A DNA stretch of 64,000 nt, taken from positions 21,441,163 to 21,505,162 of the forward strand of contig CM076943.1 in NCBI GenBank assembly GCA_039566865.1, written 5' to 3'. The notes under the pieces were generated by a model. The model did not search any database and was not told the DNA's origin. It saw nothing but the letters and a program-made list of their open reading frames with translations. The translations under genes were made by a program, and so were the position numbers. Source of the stretch: Aurelia coerulea. Lineage: Eukaryota > Cnidaria > Scyphozoa > Semaeostomeae > Ulmaridae. Positions 25,001 to 38,115 of the stretch are shown piece by piece. Position 1 is the stretch's first letter; every line of letters begins with the position of its first letter.

Positions 25001-28000
25001 GATTATGTACATAAACCTATATTATGTCAACATAAACTAGGTTTATGTACATAATCCTAGTTTATGTCGACATAATATAGGTTTATGTACATAATCCTAG
25101 TTTATGTGACATAATATAGGTTTATGTACATAATCCTAGTTTATGTCGACATAATATAGGTTTATGTACATAATCCTAGTTTATGTGCACATAATATAGG
25201 TTTATGTACATAATCCTAGTTTATGTCGACATAATATAGGTTTATGTACATAATCCTAGTTTATGTTGACATAATATAGGTTTATGTACATAATCCTAGT
25301 TTATGTGCACATAATATAGGTTTATGTACATAATCCTAGTTTAATGTGCACATAATATAGGTTTATGTACATAATCCTAGTTTATGTCGACATAATATAG
25401 GTTTATGTACATAATCCTAGTTTATGTCGACATAATATAGGTTTATGTAACATAATCCTATATTATGTCATTTTTGTGCAAATGGCGTTCCATATACGCA
25501 TGTGTTCATAGTCCCTGAGGGGATATCCACGTCCTCGTCAACTTGAGCTTGCACCTATCCCCAGCAAATGTGTTAATTGTTTTGCTCATCCAGAATTTAA
25601 ATATACCTGACACTTCATATGACCAGTAAATTCATTTATCAATCAGTTATCCTTCTTTTTATCAAATTTGTCACATGTTTGTAGTTATGGACTTCAATAG
25701 AAGTTTTTTTCTGCTTGAAGACCTAAATATGCAATGATGTTCGTGTCAGAATTCTTCAATAGACCATTTCGCAATTTGGAGAAAGAGACTGAGGAGAGCG
25801 CGGCCCATTCTGACAGCCTTGGCAACAGGGAAATCTAGGGAATCCCCTCTTCTGCATTGCAAAGTGTAAGGTTGGCGGTTCGCTCGCATCTCTCCAAACT
25901 CGAGTTATTTTCGATTTATTTACAACTTTCAAGAGTTATGCGATGCTTGTTTAGTATGGTAAGTGTTTTCTTTGGACTATTTGACCGTTTTGCAATCTTT
26001 TCGCTCATTTGTGAATGTATTTTGAGCCATTTTATTTCGGTTGTTTCCCTCGACTTTGAAACGGCTCAGTTTAGGCCCAGCTGACCTACGACGAAGTTTT
26101 GCTTGTTTACTAGATAATTAAAAGTATTGTTTGGAATCCTCCAAAGATTCACAATGACATTGTGTACTGTATTCATAAATCTAACAAGCAATAACAGGTC
26201 AAACCAAGTCAATTGAAGTCGAGGAAGATGATGCAAGATCAATAGGCCTAACTTGAGCCGCCTCAAACTCGAGAGAAACCACTGAAATAAAATGGCTCAA
26301 AATTCATTTACAAATGAGCAAAAAGATTGCAAAACGGCTAAATAATCCAAAGAAAACACTTACCATACCAAACAAGCATCGCATAACTCTTGGAAGTTGT
26401 AAATAAATCGAAAATAACTCTATTTTGGAGAGAGATGCGAGCGAGCCGCCAACCGTACACTTTGCACTGCAGAAGAGGGGATATTCTTGATTTCCTACTT
26501 GTTGCCAATGCTGTCAGAATGGGCCGCGCTATCCTCAGTCCCTTTTCCAAATTGCGAAATGGTCTATTGTGGCTTTGCCCTTCTTAATAGGAGGATCAGG
26601 AACAACTGCAACGCTCACGAATTGAAGAAGAGAAAGCAAAGCGTGAGAGGATGATCAGACAGCAGCAAATGGAAAGGGAGAAACTGATTGAAGAACAGCA
26701 AAGGCAAATCAGAGCATTGAAACAATTGCAAGGGGACTTGGTTACTGCTTCTTCGTCTGCAGGAAGTCCAAAGAGACCAGCGGTATGCATGTCTGTTAGA
26801 TCATGATAAATGACATGCTGATAACAAACTTTCTATTTATATAGTTTTTCATAGGGCTACTTAGATTTACAGTATTACGCATCAATATCAAATGACAGAG
26901 ATATAAGGCAACTTAACTTAGGGGCCTGGGCAGTCTAAATATAGTCTATTGTATTCCATTGTATTTGGTGATCTCAGTAGAGGATCAAAACAATTGGGAC
27001 AGACATGTGACCTTCTTTTGATGTATTTTTAAACTGGATCGCTATATGTCCATCATTTTTCTTTAAAGATTTCTTTAAAAATTTAGGTTCAAGTGTGAAA
27101 ATATCACACAATACCTATGTAAATAGATGCAAAAGTTGAAAACTTTTAAAGTTTTAACAGAATCATCGGTTTCAAAGAGAGTTAAACTGTCAAAATGAGG
27201 AATTAACATGAGCTAAAAATCTATGCTTATCATCAATGCTTAGTAGACAATTCATTACCATTCATGCAGATGGTATGAGGTCACAGCAGCATTAAATGCC
27301 ATCTTGTTTTGGGGTAAATCTTCAGAAACGTTCCAGATGTTTCCATAGAGACTTTGCAGAAAGTTGCATAAAATAACTCTTATATTATTCCTTGCGATAG
27401 TGTGTAGAGAAAGGATAGAAAGCAGTAGTTGCCACTCAGACCAAAGTCAATTAAGTAATTGCATGAGCAAGCTCTTCTTGAAAGGAAACCAAAAGTTTAG
27501 TCCAAGAAAGCTTTGAGAAACTTGCCTTTCCAACTTCTAACGATATTTTTGTAAACAGTGCTGCAAACTCCATCAGTTGTAATTTTCTTTTCACTTCTTT
27601 GCAATCAACCCTCCTTTTTGACTTGACTATCCATCTGCTGAAATTTGGGAAGAATTTGAACAGCTTCCTAGCTTCCTAATCAGGATTTTGGTTGCATTAT
27701 TTCTTACTAAATTTACCGTCGAGCTGTACTTCCTGCATGATTTTTCAACTTCCAAGCTTTTAGAACTGATTTATTTTGATACATTAGCTAGACATTCTCT
27801 AAATTGCAGTGCAACACAAAGCTTTCTATATGATGGCTCCATTTATCCTGTGTGATTCTTAAGTGTAAAGTGATAATGTCATGTTACATTTCGTCCGCAT
27901 GAATTTTTACTACAATATCTTTTTTCTTCATGCTAGCCAGATAGCTATTATGATGCATGAACCCTATTTAGGCAGAACCAAATCTTACTCGTAACCGCAA

Positions 28001-31000
28001 GGAAAATGAATCAAATTGCATGTCTATTTTTAAATCAGGCTGTTATCAACAGGCAGTCAAAGGATGCTAGGGCAGGGTTGCATTATCTTTAGTGGACTGC
28101 AGTAATAGCCAGCCAATATAGTAATTAGCCATGGATTAAAGCTAAATTCACATCGCTGGAGTCAACCAAATCCATATACTTTTTTTTGGGACACCCGGTA
28201 GGCTTGTATGAAACATTGATTTTCATGATATGATGTATCATCTATTTCTCAGGTGTCTGTTTCACCTCGAAAGATGCAACAGAGCAACTCAGGAAGAGCA
28301 GTTGATCCAAGACTAGCAAGGCATTTGAAAATGGCTGACCGTCAGTTTGAAAGTATGGATGTTGATTTCGTTGCACAATCAAAGCCGAGCTCAGTAGCCA
28401 GTAATCCTGTAGTTGCTTCTAAACATTGGGAGAAATCACCTCAAAAACCCCTTCAATCTAAATCCGTTGCACAATCAAAGCCAAGCTCAGTAGCCAGTAA
28501 TCCTATAGTTGCTGCTAAACATTGGGAGACATCACCACAGAAATCCCTTCTATCAAAATCTGTTGCACAATCGAAGCCAAGCTCAGTAGCCAGTAATCCT
28601 GTAGTTGCTTCTAAACATTGGGAGAAATCACCACAGGAACCCCTTCAATCTAAACCCGTTGCACAATCGAAGCCAAGCTCAGTAGCCAGTAATCCTGTAG
28701 TTGCTTCTAAACATTGGGAGACATCACCACAGAAACCCCTTCAATCTAAACCCGTTGCACAATCAAAGCCAAGCTCAGTAGCCGGTAATCCTGTAATTGC
28801 TTCTAAACATTGGGAGACATCACCACAGAAACCGCTTCAATCTAAACCCGTTGCACAATCGAAGCCAAGCTCAGTAGCCAGTAATCCTGTAGTTGCTTCT
28901 AAACATTGGGAGAAATCACCACAGGAACCTCTTCAATCAAAACAATTTGTTTCAAGAACAACTGACAGTACTTCGGCCATATCTTCAGTATTGATTGAAC
29001 CCCCTACCTTGCCGAGTAAATCACATGCATCAGTACCAAAGGTATTTGCCACAGCCCCAAAGATGCCAGATTCAACCCCAAGTATACCAGCCTCAACCCA
29101 AAAAGTATCAGCTTCAACCCCCAAAATATCGGCCTCAGCCCACAAGATATTGGCCTCAACCCAAAATATATTGGCTGCAGCGCCTATTATATCAGCAGCA
29201 ACAGCCAGTTCCTTAGCGGCAGCCAGTTCCTTAGCAACAGCTAGTTCCTTAGCAACAGCCAGTTCCTTAGCAGCAGCAATATCGAGTCAACAGCATGTAG
29301 CTGCACAGGAGTGCTTGGAAACAAACACAAATCCATTGCAGCCACCTGATACCACACCCAAAACAATACAAAATTCTGAAATTCAGTCACAACTTGAAGC
29401 TAGCAAAGATTCCAGTCAAGCTACTGCTCTAGTCAAACCAGAAGAGATCGCTAGCGCATGGTCCACTCACAACAAAGACAATGCTTTAAAGCGTGGGGCA
29501 TCTCCAAACCCTATTTTACGCACTGCGGAAAGTAAAGACGATGGGCAGCATTCTAAAACGAAAGATGCTATTGATGAGCCACCGGCAAAAAAGAGAAAGG
29601 CAGAGAAATTAGTTAAAGAAAATATTAGAGCATACGATATTGCTAAAAGAGTTACTGAACAGTATTCTGAAGAACCGAAAATAGAGGAAGTGAGTGAAAC
29701 AAAAACTTCTGAAATCGAAAATATGGATGTTGATGAAAAAGAGCAGGATGAAGTGAGAGAATCACCTCAACGAATCAAGTTTAAAAGAGTAAGTCACAGC
29801 GAATGGAGAAAACAGATGATTGAAAAGGCGAAAGTCGAGAGAAAACAAATGATTCCAAAAGAAACTGAATTACCACGTCAAATGAGAATGGATAACCATG
29901 AAGCATTGCTAGTTGAGGTATGTGTTATTCTGGAAAACTTAGTAAAATATATAACTAGAAACTTGATGTAGAGAGGTTGGACGAAAGCAAAATGCTGTGA
30001 TATGTTTTAACACACTGAGGTCTTTCGGACTTGTGTCCTCATCAGAGTGTGATTTCGAATGATGGTTCTAGAAATAGTCTTGATAGAAACGAAAATTGAT
30101 TTAAATTTTGCACTGCATGTCATTGATGGAAAAATATTTACGTTCCTTCAAAGTGACCCCTGGTTGTTGTTTTATCAATTTTTTCTTGTGCCAGATTTTA
30201 AAGCACTATTGAACTATCTATTGCACAACGCATGTGAGCAGTAAAAGAGCACCACAAAATATGTCTTTTTTCTTTTGTTATGTCAATTTTCTTTCCTGCT
30301 TTCCCCATTACTTTTTCAATCAAAATTTCTATTTTATCCTGTCTTGTTTCTCCCTGCCATCTTTCGTCTTCTTCGTCTCCTCATTTTTTCCTCCTTTCCT
30401 TTCTATTCTTTCGTTCTTTTTTCTATCATATTTTCTTCCTTTATATTCAGCTGGCTCTTTCTCGTCCCTTTTTCTTCCCTAACTGCAAACGAGCTTCCTG
30501 TGAAGTTGCTGCACGGCTTCGTGCACTTTCCCCACCTCTGCTGCAAGTTTCGGATAAGCGGAGATTTTAGTTTGTTTTGAAGGAGAAAAGGCAATCAAAT
30601 AAAGTTATTGCAGTAACACAGTTTATCCGAAACCAATACCATCTTCTCTTCGACGTAAACGCACAGTGAGCTTTCCTTATAGCGAACCCTCTGTTTAATG
30701 GACCCTCCTTATAAAGGACCCATTTTTTGAAGACGTAATCCCTTGAGTACAAATTATCTGTTCGAATGGTTTCCTTGAAGGTTCGTTGTATGGAGAGATC
30801 ACTGTATATCGGTTCCTTTTTTGTGTAGTTCCTCGTTAGTTCCATTTTTGTATTCACGTCAGTATCTATCTATGTTAAGTGTAGTAGCTGCAGGGTTGCA
30901 ATGTATTTTCATGCTCCTTGTGCTATCGTCTGGTAATTTTACTCTTTGTTAGTAAATTGTACATTTTAGGAGAATTTTTATAAAAGTACATGTCATTTAA

Positions 31001-34000
31001 TAAAATTCAAACAAGAATCTATTATGCAATTATCTGAGCATTTGTTTGATTTCTGTAATTGTGCGTATTTATGTTCTACTAATAATTTCCTGCAATACCT
31101 GCAAAGGTCGTGAAAGATCCCAAACAGTTTATCAATAAGATTGTTAAACCTGCAGCTCAAAATCCACAGAAATCCAGCTTTTCTAACGAATCCCAACAGT
31201 ACAAAGTCCATAAAAGGACGATAATATTTGTCTGTTTTGTCAGTAAATGGCACGATTTTGCTTCTTGTTTGAAAAAAAGTACATCCTATGGTCCGCACTT
31301 TGCATATTGCCGAGTTTGAATACCAATTTATGAAATTGGCAAGCGTTTGTATGCTCTTGACGCCTACGATGTAAAACATGGAAGGAATGGAACATATCTT
31401 TATCGCCTGATTTTTCTCCATTTCAAGGGTTTCTTGAGCTGAATTTTTCAGAAAATCCATATTTTGAGGTTTTTTAGTCAACGAAAAAAATGGAAACGTC
31501 ATATGGATCCAAGTTAGCCCTTAAGCAAGAGATTGCCGTTTAAATCGCTCGAAACGAGACAATGGTTGTTTTCTTGGAACTGTTCCAACAGGGAAACATT
31601 TTTTGGGACACACAGTATTTTACTGTGATTTTTGGTATCATTTTGTCGTAGCTTGGAAAGCGGCTGGACTCAGGTGAAATAACAAAAGATGCACACGATG
31701 CCCTTGTTAAACAAATCAACTTGATGTACGCTGTACAACGAAGTAGAGATTCAATAGACGAAAGACGAAAGATTAGTGATGAAAGAAATGAGAAACCATC
31801 AGCTCCTCATCGGAAATCAAGATCGCCTGAAGCTAGGACGAAACCTTATGAGAAAAGTGGAGAATCCACAAGATTACCGGAAGGCAAAGCACAGAGACAG
31901 AAAGAGACAAATGAAGACTTAATTAGGCAGCTGCGTAAAAAGAGACTAGACGCTGAGAAGGAGCAATTAAAAGGCGAGGAAAGACAGGAAAAATATAAAA
32001 GTAGAACTGATAATAAAAGAGATGAATACAGATTTCCTCGTCGAGGAAGAGATGAACGACATCGCATTTTGGAGCGAAGGGACGATCCACGCAAGAGAGA
32101 CCGTGAGTCTGCAAGTAGGAACTCCAGGCGAGAGCCTGTTAACGCTAGAGAACACGCCACAAAAAACCGGCCCTTAGTTTCCAGGGAAAGACAAAGGGAT
32201 ACGTCTGTAGATTCAAAGGAAGGGCGAAATGATCGCCCATTAGATCCTAAAGAAAAGCAAAGTGATGGGTCCGCAGATTCTAGAGAGCGACCAATTGATC
32301 GGTCTGTTGCTGTCAAAGAGAGACAAAGGGATAGATCAGATTCCAAAGAAATGCAAGGTAGTCGGCCCGCAGATTATACAGATAGGCAAAGTGATGGGTC
32401 TGCAGTATATAGAGAGCGACCAATTGATCGGTCTGTTGCTGCCAAAGAGAGACAAAGAGATCGATCAGATTCCAAAGAAAAGCAAGGTAGTCGGCCCGCA
32501 GATTATACAGATAGACAAAGTGATGGGTCTGCAGTATCTAGAGAGCGACCAATTGATCGGCCTTTTGCTGTCAAAGAGAGACAAAGGGATAGATCAGATT
32601 CCAAGGAAATGCAAGAAAGTCGGTCCGCAGATTCTAAAGAAAGGCAAAGTGATGGGTTTGCAGATTCTAGAGAGCGACAAATTGATCGGTCTGTTGCTGC
32701 CAAAGAGAGACAAAGGGATAGATCAGATTCCAAAGAAAAGCAAAGTAGGCAGTCCGCAGATTCTAAGGAAAGGCAAAGTGATGGGTCTGCAGATTCCAGA
32801 GAGCGACCAATTGATCGACCTTTTGCTTCCAAAGAAAGACAAAGGGATAGATCAGATTCCAAAGAAATGCAAGGAAGTCGGTCCGCAGATTCTAAAGATA
32901 GGCAAAGTGATGGGTCTGCAGATTCTAGAGAGCGACCAATTGATCGGTCTGTTGCTGCCAAAGAGAGACAAAGGGATAGATCAGATTCCAAAGAAAAGCA
33001 AAGTAGGCAGTCCGCAGATTCTAAGGAAAGGCAAAGTGATGGGTCTGCAGATTCTAGAGAGCGACCAATTGATTGGTCTGTTGCTGCCAAAGAGAGACAA
33101 AGGGATAGATCAGATTCTAAAGAAAAGCAAAGTAGGCAGTCCGCAGATTCTAAAGATAGGCAAAGTGATGGGCCTGCAGATTCTAGAGAGCGACCAATTG
33201 ATTGGTCTGTTGCTGCCAAAGAGAGACACAGGGATAGATCAGATTCCAAAGAAAAGCAAGGTAGTCGGCTCATAGATTCCAAAGGAAGGGATAGTAGTGG
33301 GTCCACAGATTCCAAAGAAGGTGGTCGGTCTGTATATCATAGTGAAAGACACCGTGACGGGAGAAGAAATCCAGCTCTTGACAGGGTTGTTGATAAGAAA
33401 CGTTCAAGCAAAGAGAAGTCACCAGATAGTAATAACCGTAGACAACGTGAAAGAACTGGTCGTCTGGATCGACGGCAAAGGTCCAGGGAACATTCACCTG
33501 CAAACCGTAAACGTGAAATTAGCAAAGAAACAGCTCAGGAGAGGAAAGGAGAGCTACATAAGAGTCAGTCAAGGTTGCGCAGGGATAGTCCAGGAAGGAA
33601 AGCTGGAACTGAGGGGAAAGATGAAGGGATACCAGCAGCCGATGCAAGGAAAGAGGATAAAATTGCGACAACTGAAGATTTTATTGCAAATACTATTACC
33701 AAGGGTAACGAACGCAGTTCTGAAAATGAGCCTTCAAAAGAGAAAATCTCAAATAAAGAAAGTGGTAGAACTGAGCTACCTAGATCTCCCTCAAAAGTCG
33801 CCAAAAATCACAGGAAACCAACCCAGAAAGAAGCCGTTCTCGATAAGGGCATCAATGTAACAGTTATGCCTCCTGGGAAAGGTGTTTTAGACAAGGATAG
33901 TGACGACGGCGTGATCGTTTCAAGTGAATCGAAAACAGGAGCCGCACAGCGTGAACCAAAAATGCTAAAGGATGAGCAAAGCACTGCTCCAAAACCTGGG

Positions 34001-37000
34001 AACCAACCAAATAAAGGGAGATCAGAGATTCTACCTGGCTTTAGAATACCTCGAAAGGATCCTAGCAAAGAAGACAAGGAAAAGCCTGTTCCAACAAGTG
34101 TTCCTGACTCAGAAGTCAGAAATCTGTCGTGGAGGCACGCAGAAGGTCTGCCCTTCCCGGGGCCAGTATTGCGTACGCGTGGACCTGGACCTAATCAGCA
34201 AGGATTTAGGCCAAGGCTAGGGCCGCTTGGTGCAAGGATGCCAAGAGGTCCTCATCCTCCACGCCATAGAATGCCGCCCCATAGATTCCATGGAGAGTTT
34301 CGTGACGGTACTCCGCCTTCAGAGGGTGTGAGGCATGATCCAGAGCAAGGTAACGAACAACTTCAAGGACCTCCAGTAAATCTCAGACCGGATGGTTGGA
34401 GAAGAGGTGGACCTATCCCGCGACAAATGGGACCAAGATTTCACCATGGACCACGACCTCCATTCAGACACCATGAAGAACAGCATTTTGAGGAAGATCA
34501 AGGGTATCATAATGAGGAAGAATTTTTTATTGAAGGTTCTCAAGAATTTTATAATGAGGAAGAATTTCATAATGATGGTGATCAAGAATTTTATAATGAT
34601 GAAGAACAGTATTTTGAAGAAGGTAACGAGTATCATGAAGAAAAACAATTGCGCGAGAATGATGAACCGATGCAGGACCACCCCATGCCTTACTTTGATC
34701 AAGAATCGGAACACACCCCAGATTACAACGAAGGTGAAGTGCAACGGGACTCAGATGGACTTCCACCGTTTGGTCCTCCGCACGGCCCTCTGCATGGTCC
34801 TCCGCGTTTCAGAGGTCCAATGAGGCACCCAGAAGAGAGGAGACCAAGATTTAGACATCCAGAGGAAATGGGACAAAGAATTAGACATCCAGAGGAAATG
34901 GGACATCCAGAGGAAATGGGAAAAAATGAGACATCCAGATGAAATGGGACAAAGATTTAGAAATTCTGAGGAACTGAGACCAAGATTTAGACATCCGGAA
35001 GACACCGGACAAAGATTTAGAAATCCTGACGAAACGGGACTAAGATTTAGGAATCCTGATGAAATGGGACCAAGCTTTAGGAATCCTGACGAAATGGGAC
35101 CCAGATTTAGACATCCAGGAGAAATGAGGCCAAGATTTAGACATCCTGCATGGAGGGGGCCAAGATTTAGGGGGCCAATGATGAATGAACCTAGGTTTGG
35201 TCCACCAGACGAAGAGCATCGAAATTACGAAAGGCCTGATGGGGAGCGATTAGAATTTCAAGAGCCTCCTTTCATGGAGGAAGAAAGCGGGGATAGAGAA
35301 CCATCAAACAGAGAGCCACCAAACAGAGAACCACCAAACAGAGAACCACCAAACAGAGAACTACCAATCAGAGAGCCACCAATCAGAGAACCACCGCATT
35401 TGGAACCTCATCAAATGGAACATCGTGGTTATTACGAAGAAAGGCCGTTTTTCCATTCTCATGATGAGGAGGGACCATTCTTGCATGAAAACAGGGAAAG
35501 ATTTCCTGGTAGAGATGAATATCCAAGAGAAAATTTCGAACAGAATATGCATCCACCTCAATTTGAGGAAAGTGGGCAACAATTTGATCAAGAATTTCCA
35601 AGACAGAGACCGTATTTCCCGCCAGAAGAAGAGTTTCATGGTGGTCCACACGAGTTTAGACAGCACGAGGACTTCGCCGGGCCACCTCCTAATCGAGAGT
35701 TTGATATGGAGCCACCTTTCAGACAAGGCCCTCCGTTCAATGAACAAATGCGGGCTTTCCCTCAAGAAGATCACGGGCATAGACACGAATTTATGGTAAG
35801 GCCACCACACGAATTCTAAAATCCTGGCCCTGATATGTATCAAAACATCCAGGAGAGACGGTTAAGTCCAAGACCATATGTGCCCGGCTTCTATCCATTG
35901 GAAGGCCAACATAACGTAGAGCCGGTGACAAGTTCGCAACAACACGGAGATCGACCAATCTGGATGAGCGGGCCTCAGGAACACTTGCATGGCAAACCGG
36001 TTACGAATACGTCAAATCCGGTTGCGGTGAACCCGATCATGCAGATGATCCAAAGTATAAGACAAAATGCAGAACCTGCTCAAGAACCAATAGAGAACAA
36101 CGCAGGTACGAATCTATCATTTTTCAATCCTAGCATTTATCGATTATATGTTGGTCAGATTGAGCGTAAGTAAACAAGGACAGAGTTTGTAACACAATAG
36201 CATGAGATACTTTTGTTGACACCTGAATTCAAAACGATTAGTAGCTGCAGACAAAGGAAATTCTCTCAACCATAAATTCAAAACAAACAAGCCGCAAAGT
36301 TTCTCTGAAACCTAAGTAACTAGCGCGCTCTTTGTGCATTCCAGAAATTGTTTTTAAGAGCAAATATGTGCATATATGGTAAGAAAAAGGATATATCTAC
36401 ACATCTGCCACGGGCATTTTATTTCTTTGGTTCAGAAGCTGAGCAGTAAGTGTTTTAATCACACCAAAAAAATAAGAGAATTGAATCGCCTCCCAATCGG
36501 CTTTTAATTCAAATAAATAAAATGCCCGTGGCAGATGTGTAGATGTATCCTTCTTCTTTCGATCTATGCTCATATTTGCTCTTCAAAACAATTTCTGAAA
36601 TGCACAACGAGCGAGTTAGCTACCTGGGTTTCACAGAAACTTTTGCGGCTTTGCTTGTTTTGATTTACTGGCTGCGAGAATTTCCTTTGTCTGCGATCGC
36701 TAATCGCTTTGAATTGTAGTGTCAATCAAAACCAACTCGTGCTATTGTCTTACCAAATCTGTCCTTGTTGCGTAAGTACCAAATCATGATTAGCCAACTA
36801 ACTACAAACAAATTAAGTTAATTACATTGCTTGAAAACAAAAATCTTCAAAATATGTCTGGCAAATGTTCCACACATATCCCAAAGAAATTGTGCCCCAT
36901 TTGTGTGGCTATTTCGGAGGTGTGGCTACTGCAGAGAAGCTGTACGTTCTACCGGGTGAGTCAATAAAAGGCCTGGCTTTTGACAAACATGCTGCTCTCT

Positions 37001-38083
37001 GAATATCAAAACAAGCCTTGTTTTATTCTCGATATATGTCCAATTAGGATCAGTAATTAACCCGGCTTTAATTAGCCATTCCTTCCCGTCGATATGGGAG
37101 ATTTTCTACAGAAAGCCCCTTTCGAAAACCTGCAAAAATGAATGAAACAGACGAGCAATGTTTCCCTTTGTTTCCCTTCCTGCAGTTATGACACTAACAT
37201 GCATTCGTGTATTTTGTCCTCTTGGGAGAATGGAATCCCCTGCATAAGCTATTAATGCTAGCACGTGCTAAAGCGTGCTCAAGTCATTGCTGTAAGGTAA
37301 ACGTATTAGGGAGACTTGCTCACGATTTTTGCATGTTTTTAAGGTTTCTGTAACCGTTCAGGCGGTGATTAAGAAACTCCGTTTACCACGGCCGTTCGTC
37401 AAAATATACCAAACAAACTTATGCATCATTCGACGCAGAATTAAACGTAGAATATCATAAAAATATATTCAGTTGATTCAATAAAATCGCGAATGATTTG
37501 TTCGAGATTTTAGGCAAAATCGACCACCCTTGCGAAAAAATCTTTGTGTACCCCAATCATAATGGTTGGACCACGACTATCTGTTTACCAAAGACTTAAG
37601 GCCCTGAACTGCAAAACCGTGTCACGAATTTTTTAAATAAATGTAAATGTCTTAAATGCCTTTTTTAAGTTTCAGACCCTTCTAAAAATCGGACCAGTGG
37701 ATCTATCACAAATCGCTGACACGGTTTCGTAGTTATATGCATTGTGACTCTGTGTGCCAAGTTTCAAGCTATTCGATTGGCCTGTTGGGTACACAAAGAT
37801 TTTTTATTACCCACCAGTACTCCAGAATCCTGTTTCGAGAAATCAGGCTTTTGTCAAAATGAAGAAAAAATTGCGGGAAATACGATTATGCATGAAAGGT
37901 CGAGCAATAAGGCTTAAGCGCGGTATTGGTAAAGCATTATGTCAATAACAAAGCAGCACGGGATGTCATAAACATAGCTGCAAGGTCAAGTGAGGTTACT
38001 TTAATCCCCTAATGTAAGTTCCCGCAATTTTTGATTACAAAGTCCACTTTGTAATCTAAGAAGGGGCTTCGATGTCAGTCAGT

Positions 38084-38115
<32 letters not shown>

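Noticed and set aside
23830..25480. CRISPR-like array or telomeric/centromeric satellite
   Set aside because: Units are contiguous with no unique spacers, this is a eukaryotic intron, and the array is bounded by inverted ends and a target duplication, which fits a mobile foldback.
32262..33275. 337-codon + strand frame (and the 270-codon antisense frame 32503-33315) as overlapping genes
   Set aside because: Both are by-products of the stop-free 129-bp coding repeat of PCF11; they contain only the repeat read in another frame and have no independent start context or domain.
34319..34744. 141-residue hydrophobic minus-strand frame as a membrane protein
   Set aside because: It is the antisense of the acidic Glu/Asn/Tyr repeats in PCF11 exon 7, which yields Phe/Ile/Leu-rich shadow sequence.
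34921..34930. Programmed -1 ribosomal frameshift at A-AAA-AAT
   Set aside because: The downstream frame requires +1 (or -2); a -1 slip reads TGA immediately.
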